A stretch of DNA of 64,000 bases, taken from the NCBI GenBank assembly GCA_018296165.2, contig JACKQL020000061.1:1-64000 (forward strand). The letters run 5' to 3'. The notes below the pieces were generated by a model. It worked only from the letters and a program-made list of their open reading frames with translations. It had not been told where the DNA came from and did no database searches. Made by a program: the position numbers and the translations under genes. This DNA comes from Termitomyces sp. T153 (Eukaryota; Basidiomycota; Agaricomycetes; Agaricales; Lyophyllaceae). This document shows positions 26,537 to 37,726 of this stretch, piece after piece. Numbering within the stretch: position 1 is the first letter of the stretch; every line of letters starts with the position of its first letter.

Positions 26537-29500
26537 GTAGTTTCTATGCTCATGGAACCTATCCTAGTTGAAAGGGCCCCAAGGGGATGACCAAACTGGA
26601 GGAGAAAATGTCGACCTCAGGGGAGAGCAGAGAAGTTAGTGATCATGACTGAACTTGATGTTGAAAGCATTGACTTACCATTCCCAAAACGCTGTGAAAC
26701 AATAGCTGACCCATATGCTACGCAAGCAGAATACTTGCTAAAGACCCAAGCACCATACCCAGGGGATGAGATATTTACGCAAATGAAAGGACAGCGATTC
26801 TGTGTGTACAGAATTAGTGAAACACAATATGTGATCATGGATCAGCTAAGGAACACGGACCTGATTGTTGATGATTGGCTTGTAACCGGGGATGAATTCC
26901 CCTTGGCGCTTCACTACGCAATGACCCTGGCAAGTGAAAAAGGGGTTGACATCAGCAGTGCCACGAGATGGAGAATGAAAAGAAAACTCACCACTAGTCA
27001 AGGGCAGTTGATAGAGGACATTCTTGAAAGAGGACGGAGTCGATTCAATGATAAGCGACCAGGTAGAAACACTGTCAACAAGTGGTTTATCGTGAAACCA
27101 GTGACTTTGGACAACAAAATAGTATCTTACCGAGTCTGGGACTTGAAGCTGGCCTTGACCACTTTCCTCGACAACAAGCTGGCAATGTGCAAGGGATTTG
27201 ACGTAAGAGAATGGTATGTGAAGCGGGCTTGCCATGAGGGGCGAAGTTTGAGGAACATATTGCTGGAACCTCTTGACCTGGGGCTATGGATGGAAACCCT
27301 GGAGAGTTGTGATGAGTATGATGAGGTTGATGGCATGTTGGGGAGATTTCTCACCGGAATGGAGCTCATTGGCCATACAATGGAAAATGCGGCGGAACTA
27401 CAGATGTGTGCTGTGAAACCGAAGAACAAAAAGAGGAAACTCCAGGAGGAGCACCTTCGCCGTGACTTGGAGAGAAATGCGTCTAGAGTCAACGACCCAG
27501 AATGTATGGTACCCAAACCAATTGTTGTGGTAGTACATATAAATGGGAGCCCAGTTAGAGCCTTGTTGGATTTGGGATCCTTGGGGGATTTCATATCTAC
27601 GATGATTGTGAATCAGTTGAACTTGAGAAAGACTGAGTTAGACACACCTCTGAATGTTCAAATGGCTGCAAAGGGGTCTAGGTCTCAGATTAACTATGAT
27701 GCTGTTGTGAGATTTCAGTATCAGGGTATAAATGAGGAGAGGAGGTTTGATGTAATGAACCTCAGCGGGTACAATGCAATACTAGGTACCCCTTGGTTCT
27801 ACCAGCACCAGGTCATGATTGGGTTCAATCCGACTCGCGTAGTCATAGGAAGCAACACATCGTTGCCTCTAGCAGGTATGGAAGTGAACCAACTGGCCTC
27901 TAGAGCAATGCAATTAGAACAGGAGAGGTTTGATCTTGTAAGAGAGAACCTTTGAGAATATGCCAAACCAGCCTGTCAGAAGGTGGCGGAGAGCCCTTTA
28001 CCTCCACTGTGAGCAATTAATCACGAAATTCCGTTAGTAGACGAATCAAAAGAGTATAGTCGGCATCCGTCAAAGTGTCCAGAAGCATTGTTGCTGCAAT
28101 GGGTAGCAAAAAAGGAAGCATATATTAAGACTGGGTGGTGGGAAGTGACATTGGGTAGGAGCAGCGCACTGATGTTGTGTATCCCTAAACCTGGTTCTGG
28201 AGACCCACCTAAGCTGAGGACGGTGGTAGATCTAAGAGAATGGAATGCTAATACAAAGAAAATGAGCTCACCTTTACCTGATATGGAGGGAATCTTGAGA
28301 TGGGCTGCAAGAGCCAATTTTCGAACCTTGATCAACGGCCAAGATGCATATGAACAGATCTGCATGGTGCCTGATCACGTTCCATGGATGACGGTAAACA
28401 CACCTAGTGGGACTATGGTTAGCCATGTAGTACAACAGGGTGACTGCAACGCGCCGGCGACCTACCAGGCACTGATGAATTATCTCTTTGCGGAGTTCTT
28501 GGGGAAATGGATGGACGTGTATCTCGACGACATAATCATATACTCAGAGACCTTAGAAGAGCACGTTCAGCACGTCAAAACCATTATAGATATAATGAAA
28601 AGAGAAAAACTATACCTTAGTGAATTGAAATTGCAGTTTCTGTGCAAGGAAATGAAGATCCTTGGGCAGATTGTCGACCTTGAAGGGATTCGAATGGACC
28701 CCAACAAAGTTGATGCTCTCGAGCATTGGAAGACACCCACTTCGCGTGCATTGCTGAAGAATCTTCTGGGTGCCGCTGGGTTTCTAGCAGATGATATCGA
28801 CCACGTAAGGATACCTATGGGAGTACTGCATGATTTAACATCAGATTCCGTCCCATTTTGGTGGATGGAGACTCACCAATGAGCTTTCAACGAGATAAAA
28901 GCAAGAGCCACGGATTGCCGTGGTCACCATTGACGACCTCTCGATTACTTGCAAGGAGCACCCAGAATCAACGTCATAACGGATGGATGTGTGACCGGTG
29001 TGGCTGGAGTCATAAGCCAAGGTGACGACTGGCAAAAGGCCAAGGTAGCGGCATTCTACTCTGCAAAACTAAATCCTGCTCAACAGCATTATCCTGTGCA
29101 TGAGATCAAGTGCCTAGCTGGGATAGAAACTATGCTGAGACATCAGGACATCCTGCAAGGAGCAAAGTTTTATTGGTATATGGACCATGAGGGCCTGATA
29201 AGGCTGTTGAAACAAAAGAATCTGTCTCCTAGGCAATCCAGGTGGATGGAGAAGCTGTCCATGTTCAATTTCGAAGTGATTTATGTTCCGGGATCTGAGA
29301 ATATATTAAGCGACGCATTATCGAGGATATATTCAAATGACGCACTGGGCACTGTTCATGCCAGGTCTGAGTACACTCAATTTGATGATTTGGATGTGGG
29401 ACCCACTGGAGAACCTATCAGACCGGTATTGGCTGGAATGGAGGGTGCGTCATCTGCGCTAGGAAAGCCTGTGGTCATCGGAATGGAGGGCGTGTCTGTT

Positions 29501-32251
29501 TCCTTCATTGGTGAGCTGGAAGTCAGTAACCCAGGTGGTGGTGAGGAGGCTGGAGGCAATACCCTGTTCCAAAAGCCTGAGACTGGTGCACCTGTGAAGC
29601 GGTCATCCAGATTGGCTGAAAAATTAAAGACCGCTGTCCAACACAATGTGATTGTTGATAGTCCTCTGCAGAGCAAAGGAATAGAGGGCAGGAATAGGGA
29701 TACAGTTGTTGTTGAACAAGTGCCGGTGCAGGCCAAGAAAATGAACAAGCGAGATAACAAGCGAAACAACCCTGAGATCAGTCAGGGTAAAGTGTCAGGA
29801 ACAAGTAAAGTCGAAAACAATGACAATGATGGAGGGAAATCAGACAATGAGGAGTCATCTGACCAACAACCAATGGACACAATTGACTTACTGGACAACT
29901 TAGATATTGTAAAACTCGTAAAACACAAGTACAATGATGATAAAATGATGAAATATATTTATATGGCACCAGGAGAACATAAGAAATTTGTAGTTGACCA
30001 GAAAGAGGGATTATTGTATCTGAAAGAGGAGGAACAACTTTGACTATGCATACCAGATATAATGTATGGTGAACGGAGGTTACGAGAGGCTATAATTCGA
30101 GATGCACATTCAGTACTTGCTCATCTGGAACCGAAGAAAACCTATGATTATCTGAGAAGCCAGGTGTGGTGGAAAACTCTATTGGGAGATGTCCAAAAAT
30201 ATTGTGATAGCTGCATGACATGTAAGCGCAGCAAACCAAACAACCAGAAGCTGAGAGGCTTGTTAAACCCTTTGGACATACCGGCGGTGCCTTGGGAATC
30301 AATTGGGATAGATTTTGTAGGGCCACTACTTGTGGCTACCAATTGTGACGGAGAATTTGATGCGATTACGGTTGTGATCGACCTACACTCTGCAATGGTC
30401 CATTTAATTCCAAGTCGTTGTAATTACACAGCTAAAGATGTAGCGGAATTAGTGTTCTCTGAAATCTATAAACTACACGGCTTACCAAGAGCAATTGTGA
30501 GTGACCGTGATCCGTTATTCAACAGTAAGTTCTGGCGAAGGCTACATGAGTTGATTGGCACAAAATTGAATATGTCAAGTGCCTACCATCCTCAGTCCGA
30601 CGGTGCCACCGAGAGAGTGAACAGAACGGTTACACAAATGCTAAGGTCTTGTATCAATGACGACCAGAAGGATTGGGTAATGAAGTTACCAGCCATCAAG
30701 TTTGCCATAAATTGTGCCAGGTCTGAGAGTACGGGGTTCACTCCATTCTTCTTGAATACAGGCAGAATGCCGAGATCTATGATATGGGATTATAGAGAAC
30801 CATTAGAAAAGGAGTACTCAGGAGTACGCATCTTTGCCCAGCGAATGAACCTAGCCATAATGAAAGCACACGATAGCATCATTGCTGCCCAGATAAAGCA
30901 AACACGAGGAGCAAACAGAAGATGGATACCAGCGGAATTTGAAGAGGGAGACTTTGTATATGTGTCCACTAAGAACATTACGATGCCAAAAGGGTTAGCT
31001 CAAAAACTATCACCTAAATTCATAGGGCCATACCAAATTACTAAGGCCAAGGACAATGAATCAGTGGAACTGAATCTATCTCTGTCTCTGAAAAGAAGGG
31101 GAATTCATAATGTTTTCCATGCTTCGCTGCTCAGAGAACACGTACCGAACGATGATAGATTATTTCCTGGCCATCTAGATACTCAGATATTTGCAGCAGA
31201 CGGAGAAGACAGAGAATGGGCAGTGGATCAGATTGTGGCGCACTCAGGCGCAAGAAAAGGAGCATTGTTCGAGATATTGTGGAAGTCGGGAGACAAGTCC
31301 TGGCTACCCTACGCTCAAATAAGTCACCTGAGAGCTCTAGATGAGTACTTAGAGGCCATGGGAATTGATTCAATTACTAACCTGCCCGAAGGTTCTGGAA
31401 CTCCTCCTAAAAGTGATCCGCAAATATTTTTGGGATCAATAAAATTTACTCTTGACTTCAACAACAATCTATCCTTGGACTTCAAATCATCTTCTGCTAT
31501 GGCTGTACCAGTCCCTGAAGTCCTGAACGATCCTCCAATTGCTACTGGAGGATGTGATCCAAGTCGAGCTACCACAGCTACTGGCAAGCTAGCCAACCCA
31601 AAGAATAATGTAGGAGGAAACAAGTTTCTCTTTCAAGAGATAAACGGACATGACTACCAGTACCCTTCCCGAGCTGACCACAACTCGATGCTGACAGTCA
31701 TTCCGCCTCTCATGCATTTGAACTTGCAATTTGACGCCGCTGCCCATCAGGGTTGAATTAAGGACAATCGTTTCGTACCCACCGGCTATTTTGACTTTGC
31801 TGATGTGATGAACTCCAACAAGGACTGCAAATGGGGACTCAGTATATTTTATGATGGGAAGTGGACTCCTGTCAAGGAACAGCTGTCATGGCGCGATATC
31901 TCCGTTGACTACCCTGATGACAATGCCATCAACAACCTCGAATACATTTTGGGGACGTTCATTGACCCGATTTCTCGTTAGTACAGCAAGGACTTTGCCG
32001 ATAAATGCTTGCTCGCTTATCATACGTCTATCGACTTACACGCAAAAGTTACGGCACTCAAGGATGAGGTGAAAAGGTTGGAGGAGGCTCCTGTCACTCG
32101 AGGACGTTACAACCCATATGGACCGATCTATGGGAAGTCCAAGAAGATATCTAAGAAGCAGACTGCTTACTCCACTGGGGAATCGATGAATGTGAATGCT
32201 GGGAGCTCTGGGATGACGCCTCTGGTCAAGGATATGGGATTGGGCAAGTAG
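26537..32251 (+). pseudogene. Pol of inner Ty3 element (nonsense-interrupted, C-terminal extension)
   Basis: Continues the gag frame. Protease around 27,530-27,850 has DLG where DSG is expected (TTG at 27,572-27,574). Reverse transcriptase at 28,088-28,700 has INGQDAYEQI where a catalytic Asp is expected (AAC at 28,334-28,336), but an intact YLDD at 28,520-28,531. RNase H follows, with the DGCVTGVAGVISQG strand near 28.98 kb. The integrase (30,062-31,000) shows the HHCC-like zinc region, IGIDFVGPL, IVSDRDPLF and YHPQSDGATERVNRT, with its acidic residues intact. The chromodomain (about 31,260-31,360) ends in HLRALDEYLEAMG. A further 290 codons follow, with a coiled-coil-like AKVTALKDEVKRLEE. 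Stops are at 26,588, 27,953, 28,010, 28,880, 28,931, 30,041 and 31,754 (all TGA) and 31,979 (TAG). Confidence 0.88.
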
Positions 32252-32280
32252 TGATGTCGAGTTGACATCAGGAGGGTGTA

Positions 32281-32508
32281 TGTAGCACAAATTTTGGTGC
32301 TCGTGTCGATCCGACGCGAGCGCGCTTTATTACTCACTACTAATTACTCTAGCTATTTGCTTATTTCTTTAGATTTAAATTTGATTATCTTAGTATATAA
32401 ATACTTGATCTGTAGATAGTGAAGATTTGACAAGTTTTAAATTGTTACTTTGGAGTCCCCCTCAGAAGAAAGTGTAATGACATTGGAATAACATCCATTG
32501 GCGTTACA
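32281..32508 (+). repeat. Right LTR of inner element
   Basis: Starts TGTAGCACAAATTTTGG and ends GGCGTTACA, followed directly by the GAGTT duplication. It pairs with 24,003-24,227. Confidence 0.92.
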
Positions 32509-32769
32509 GAGTTCCTCAAGACTTGCAAGGACCTGGCAGCTCTTGACAGGTATTTAGAGTTGCAGGGCATGTGGTGCCCTACACAGTTAGCTAGAAAGAG
32601 CTAAGTCAACTTGACTTAGTCCAGAAGTTAGAAAGGCCACTGTGCTAGTGGCCATCACAAATTATGTCAGCCAATTTTTTGGCTTAGTGCAAAGTCCAAC
32701 TGGTCTTTGTCTCCTTACACATTGTTGGTGCAATGCACCAACTATACTAGGAGACTCCTTGTCCATGGG

Positions 32770-33872
32770 CAAGAAAAAGAAATGACCAGGCAAGGCAGAT
32801 GATGATCTGCTAGGGTATACTATGAGCTCTAGACTGAGCTCAAGAGGGGGAGGAGCAGGGAGCAGTTTGCTCCCTGGCTTTAGTGGCTTTGCTGTGCTAG
32901 CAGGAGGCTTGGTGCCAGGGGACATATCACTCCCAACAACAAGACAAGTGGCCCCAGTCCATAGGGACACAAGACCTATAAGTGGAGGACTATCAGTGGT
33001 GCCAAGAGATGTGGCCCTGCCTAGCTATGCTGTGGTGATGCAGCAGTTGCCAGAGTGGAAATGCAGTGTGCCCCTGCAAAGAGGCAAAGCAGGCAGAGGG
33101 CATGGGGGAACAGTAGTTCCCCCTCAAGGAGCAGGAAGAGGATGCGGGGAACTACTGGCCCCCCCTTACTTTAACTGTGGATACTCTGTGGCTGCACAAC
33201 TAGTGCACAACCAGTGTGGTCCCAGGAGTTCCAACAATATGTGATGCCACAATTTGCTGTAGCCCCACCTCCAGTGGCTAGTTCTGGCTATACAATGGGC
33301 ACAGCAGGTCAACAATGACCTGTGACAATATCATCAGAAGTAGAGATCTTGGTCCCTACAACATCATCAGTAGAGGCAATGGAGGTTGATGATGAGAGCC
33401 CAAAGTCAATCACAGCTCTGATAGAATCATTGGCACCTCCTTGGCAGTTATATTTGCTGCTGCCTACCTTGGCACATAATTCTAATGTGCCTTCTGCACA
33501 GGCACAAGAGAGTAGTGCCCCCTCATTAACCACATGGAAGATTGTTGAGCAATGCTTCTTGGCAAAGAAGGGCAAGGGCAAAGCTAAAGAGCCTGAGCCT
33601 TCCACCACTGCAGATGAGCAAATTGCTCTGCTGCCCCAGCAACTGCACAAGGCAGAAGTGCCAGAGGATATCAATGCTAATGTCCTCAAGAACTCTATGG
33701 TGCAACTTGCACTGGCTGAAGTTCTGAATGAACTTGACATTGTTTGAAATTGAAGGGATGAGGCCTGGACAGACCTCTTCCATTCAGCATTGGGGAAGAG
33801 GAAGTGTGTTGCCTCCCCTCCAAATCCTCCAGAAGCAGAGACTTGTACTGTGATGAGCCCCAGTTTTTGCTG
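32770..33872 (+). pseudogene. Unidentified decayed coding region downstream of outer pol
   Basis: Begins near MGKKKK and stays open in pieces (32,822-33,244 and 33,322-33,747), interrupted by TGA/TAA codons. The first piece is Gly/Ser/Pro-rich with GRGHGGT and GAGRGCG runs. The second is acidic then Lys-rich (AKKGKGKAKEPEP) with a helical end. Composition resembles the low-complexity N-terminal part of retroelement Gag proteins, but I do not recognise a family. It is CpG-depleted like the outer element, so it is old and probably belongs to it. Confidence 0.45.
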
Positions 33873-33960
33873 AGCACCATCTTTGGCATTCTTTTGGCAT
33901 TGCAGACTTAGCAGCAGCTGACTACTTTGTATTTGACACAAGTCACAACACTCAGCACAT

Positions 33961-34483
33961 GGGACCGAGCCCGAGGGTTGGACCAAAGCACGAGACCCTA
34001 GCGACCACAAGACTTATCAAGCATGAGAAATATCACGAGGAGCCTGGAGCTTGGGCCTAGATCATCAAGGCCTAGACCCCCCTAGCAACAATTACTAGCG
34101 ACCCTAGTGATCCTGGTGACAAAACGGCGTTCTCCTACCATATAGGGACAAATTATCAGATGCGTACCTTTTTACTATCATTTTGTTTGCCGAACTTGCC
34201 AACACACTGAACGGCGTCTACGCTTCAGGGGTTGACATCAGACTCTTTTCTTGTTTTGGTTGTGTTAGCAATTAAGCGTCACCAAGACTTTGCCTAGGAT
34301 TTTTTCACTTAGTTACAGACTGACGCCTTGTATGCACCATAAGCACAGTGACAGACGCTGTCACTAGTGGTACTTATTTGTTTACTTTCCCATACTATAC
34401 TTCGAAACGTATAAATACTGACTGTACATAGACAGAAAGGGAGATACGGAAGAGAGAATGGAGAACCCCCTTTGAAGTCGACC

Positions 34484-34563
<80 letters not shown>

Positions 34564-34932
34564 AAGCCTACCAGCTTGATATTACACGTCGTCTTTCTTT
34601 CCCTTACCCTGTCTTTGACTCCGGCTTAGCGACGAGCCTACTACACTTCAACTTTGACTTAGTTTGGTACCAACTGCAGGTACCTATTTACATTAATTTG
34701 ACTTAGCGACACTAGCAACTTTGGCTAGTAATTAGATCAAGCTTGTTCCCTGGCTCCGCTGGCGATAGTGCCTTTTTTCTACTTCACTCCCACGTCACAA
34801 CTTTTGCTCTAGTTCTCTGGGACGGTTACTGACTCACCCTCAATTATTAAGTTCCTACTGCCAGCTACCCTATCTAGTGACTAGTGTCAGGTCCTTTCTT
34901 TAGGTCTCCTGCATGGCACTAGGCGGCATAGG
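33961..34932 (+). mobile_element. 972-bp insert with 7-bp duplication, LTR-like
   Basis: Bounded by identical AGCACAT at 33,954-33,960 and 34,933-34,939. CpG density jumps exactly at both borders (GGGACCGAGCCCGAGGG inside, none outside), so it entered the old element recently. It contains a TATA-like GTATAAATACTG (about 34,409-34,420), a long CT microsatellite and a stretch resembling an LTR end plus primer-binding site (CTCCTGCA then TGGCACTAGGCGGC near 34,910-34,925). No ORF. A solo LTR or non-autonomous retroelement is likely, but a 7-bp duplication is unusual for LTR elements. Confidence 0.6.
34484..34558. repeat. (CT)n microsatellite
   Basis: About 75 bp of almost pure CT dinucleotide repeat, ending TCTCTTTCTC, inside the 972-bp insert and about 65 bp downstream of its TATA-like box. 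Confidence 0.95.
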
Positions 34933-34996
34933 AGCACATCAACTGAGCCTTCTATATTTGTCAAGGAATCCTCAACTCAGAGTGATTACTTGACTT

Positions 34997-37231
34997 AGAG
35001 GGCACCACTCATGCCCTATAATAATGTTGTGCCTGCTGGTGATGACCAGAGCATGGATGAGCACCCTAATTTCAAGGTGGCTTCATCCTTTGCTGGGCCA
35101 TCTAAGCCAGTGGCAGCTTCAGTGAAGCCATCTAAACCAGCAGTTATGAAGGAGGGAGCATCAAAGCCCTCTATGAAGTGAGCTGCCACAGTAGTACAGG
35201 CAGACAACCCAGTTGTTGCCACTCCAATTGCCTTCCCAGCTAATGTTCCACAGGGAGCAAAAGCTGGCATAATCAAGATTCTTAAATCAAGGACCTCCAT
35301 TATGCCTGGCCTGCTGCTCCAGGAGTACATGCCTCTTGTACATTGGGATCCTCATAACAAAGAGTTCTTCATCAATCAACACTGAGCTGCCCAAACTGCA
35401 GCAGGTGCTCTAGTGGTATCTGACTTGGGTAGCAATGATGATGATGACATCCCTATATCTAAATAACATATTTTAGATAGCAACTCTGACAATAACACTG
35501 TTGAGTGTTGTTGCAAGGAGCAGCACAATGCTTCTATGTCTAATGCCAGACAGCTATTAGCTATTGATGCAGAGAAGTTCAAACTGGACCTCAAGCATCT
35601 CAAAGATACCATGCCCAGCTGGCTTCTAAACAGCTAGAAAACTACTTTGGTTTGTGGGCACTTTGAGTGCCAGAATGACTTCAGAGGTATTCTCCACCCC
35701 AACTTCTATTGGTCACCAATGACCAATGCAGTCTTTTTTTTGGCAACAAAGCAGTCTTTGCCCACTCAATGGAGATGGCTAAGGTATCTCACATATCCCT
35801 GTGTTACAAATTGTTGTACCAATGGGCTTCCTGTGGAATGCTCATGAATCCAGAACAAATTTGCCTAATCCTGAAGCTCATACAGGATGGCAGATCCAAG
35901 ATTACTATGAGGGAATGGATTCATGCTGCTCTCCTCCTCCAGGAGTACCACCAGATCTTGTTCTACACCACTTCAGACTTGCGCAACTGCACAATGCAGT
36001 GAGTCATGGAGTTGATCTCAGCAGAGTCAGAAATGACTCTGCCCAAGGGGGACTGTTATTGGATTTTGGTACCCTTACCCTCATGATTGTCAGCCATGCT
36101 TGGCTATACAGATAACAACACATGGAGAGTGGGACTTACTCAAGTCCTGATCAGCTGCTACTTCAACATTGATGCCTGGGCACAGTACATATAGCACCAT
36201 GACCATCTAGGCTCACAGAACCTGTACTTGGGCATTGCCATCAATGTGTCATTGCATGTAGATTGACATTTAGTCTTTAGATATATCTTGAATTGGGTGC
36301 TAGCCCCAACTTCTCTGCATGCACAAATGGCCTATATGAGGCTATTCACTATGGTGGTTGCTCAGCCACATCTCTATTAAGAGGTGGTCAATAGCTACTG
36401 GCACTAGGTAGGGGAGTTTAATATGATCTCCTCCCATACTTTTACTCTGCATAGGCTGCAGGTGCTGCCTATGCAAATTAACAACCTCAGTGAGGCAGAG
36501 GTGATTTGTCATCTTCTAGCTAACTGTGTGCCCCCATCCTGGGTGAATCATGTGTATACCTATAGTATACACTTTCTTGATTACCACTGGTCCAGGAGTG
36601 CACTACACATGGACCTGTTTGCATGGGTTGACAATGAATGTTATTATTAACTCCAAACCATTGGGATTCCCCCTGCTATAGAGGGATATGATGAGTGGTA
36701 TGTACCCACTGCTGACAACTGGAAGTACTTCTGCATGCTCCTTCAGATTCAAGAGAGCAGAGGGCACTCCCTTCTCAGCATGGTTGAATGGCTGCACTAT
36801 GGAGAGGAGGGGATCTTCACTAACCTTATACACTAACTGGCCAAGGTGGTGAATGCCACTCAGCAGCTACAGTGGAGCCATCATCTGTGGTTCCTGCAGC
36901 CCTAACTGAGGTAGGGCCTTTGTTGTCAGTAGCTTTAGCCACGACCAACTCAGAATCAAGCTCTGGTGGGTCCTCAGAGGATGCCCTTTCAGAGGAGTCC
37001 ATAGAACTGGACTATGTAAATGACCCAGCATTGACCATGCCTGTCCAACTAGTGACAACTACACCAGTTGTCCCCAGTGCTTTGGAAGCAGTGGTAGTGA
37101 CTAACATTGCTACTCCCACTGCTCCTGAGGCTGGATCCAGTGGCTCCAATAATATGACTAATGCTGTATCAGAGTGCTGGGCAGACATTGTGAGCAATGA
37201 GGAGGCCACAGCCTCAAAGATGGACAAATGA
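34997..37231 (+). pseudogene. Unidentified decayed coding region before the outer right LTR
   Basis: A long coding-like stretch with many stops and frame changes. Readable blocks in order: VVPAGDDQSMDEHPNF, MPGLLLQEYMPLVHWDPHNKE, GALVVSDLGSNDDDD, FRGILHPNFYWSPMTNAVFF, LLDFGTLTLMIVSHAW, WRVGLTQVLISCYFNIDAWA, PMQINNLSEAEVICHLLANC, VPPSWVNHVYTYSIHFLDYH, EGYDEWYVPTADNWKYF, and an acidic Ser-rich end 36,872-37,231 stopping at TGA. The blocks suggest one large soluble protein (roughly 700 residues) associated with mushroom retroelements. I cannot assign a function; Gag-like is only a guess. It lies between pol and the polypurine tract of the outer element. Confidence 0.5.
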
Positions 37232-37503
37232 GTCAGGTGAGCTACTAGATGAGCTCACCCTATGATGTCAATATATATGGGCACTAGCGGCCCACTCTTC
37301 TCACTTAGTGTGTTTGGACAGTGCACTGAGATACACTCTGTCCATATAGAATTGTTTGATTCTACCACAATTCAACATAGAGATTTGTACTCAAAATCTT
37401 GGTGCACTCTTGCAGGTGGGATGCTGTATCCCCACCCTTTCTCTGTCATTTACTACCCTTGTTTTTTGGAAGTAAGTCTGTTGACAGACTCAAAAGGGGG
37501 GTA

Positions 37504-37721
37504 TGTGACAGAGTGCCTGTTACTTGCCTTTACCATTGTGCAATATAATAATAATATTTAATTATATGGGTAGTGTCACATGATGCTATCCCTAAAGTAC
37601 TATACAATTACTTATGTAAGGCAGCACCTTACTTCATACTTTGTAAACAGAACTATCAACTGGTTTTGACTTATAAGGTGTGAACCATAAGCTATGTGAC
37701 CTGTAATGGACATGTTACAGC
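37504..37721 (+). repeat. Right LTR of outer element
   Basis: TGTGACAGAGTGCC to GGACATGTTACA, preceded by the polypurine tract and followed by GCTCC. It pairs with 16,511-16,727. Confidence 0.85.
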
Positions 37722-37726
37722 TCCAT

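Larger units (their letters stand above)
24003..32508 (+). mobile_element. Inner complete Ty3-type LTR retrotransposon
   Basis: Full-length element of 8,506 bp with LTRs at 24,003-24,227 and 32,281-32,508 and a 5-bp target duplication GAGTT (23,998-24,002 and 32,509-32,513). It carries one gag-pol frame from ATG 24,380 to TAG 32,249-32,251 on the plus strand, the same direction as its host. CpG is much more frequent than in the surrounding element, so it is younger. It inserted within the chromodomain codons of the outer pol. It is itself dead: many in-frame nonsense codons and altered catalytic residues. Confidence 0.93.
19571..32604 (+). pseudogene. Pol of outer Ty3 element, split by the inner element
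   Basis: Protease, reverse transcriptase, RNase H, integrase and chromodomain in order but with many stops and frame changes. Protease: WDSESMTSE (degraded DSG) near 19,915. Reverse transcriptase: KIDLTNAYEQVRI, GDCNAPATFQ and an intact YLDD at 21,465-21,476. RNase H: PIWLIYDASKTGVGVMYEQG and ITDHKALEFF near 22.1 kb. Integrase: GHFGAQQMTEYIHHWY, CMTCQLCQQ, GMDFIGPFPESK, HPQIDGQTEYANRN near 23.28 kb. The chromodomain FKVCWSLGDTTWE is cut at 24,002 by the inner element and resumes at 32,509 as FLKTCKDLAALDRYLELQG, ending at TAA 32,602-32,604. The exact resumption of frame proves the join. Confidence 0.82.
16511..37721 (+). mobile_element. Outer Ty3-type LTR retrotransposon, decayed, with nested insertions
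   Basis: Bounded by a 217/218-bp LTR pair (16,511-16,727 and 37,504-37,721) that begins TGT and ends TTACA, with target-site duplication GCTCC at 16,506-16,510 and 37,722-37,726. A polypurine tract (AAAAGGGGGGTA) immediately precedes the right LTR. Inside are a gag and pol with chromodomain, then a further 4.9 kb of decayed coding-like DNA. Two later insertions interrupt it: a complete Ty3 element (24,003-32,508) and a 972-bp insert (33,961-34,932). Without these the element is about 11.7 kb. It is strongly CpG-depleted and full of stops and frameshifts. No standard primer-binding site is evident after the left LTR. It is also possible that gag-pol is itself a separate nested element whose LTRs I failed to find. 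Confidence 0.78.

Noticed and set aside
33961..34932. Calling the 972-bp insert the 5' LTR of the coding region at 35-37 kb
   Set aside because: That coding region is CpG-depleted while the insert is not, the right LTR near 37.5 kb does not match it, and the AGCACAT duplication frames it as a separate insertion.
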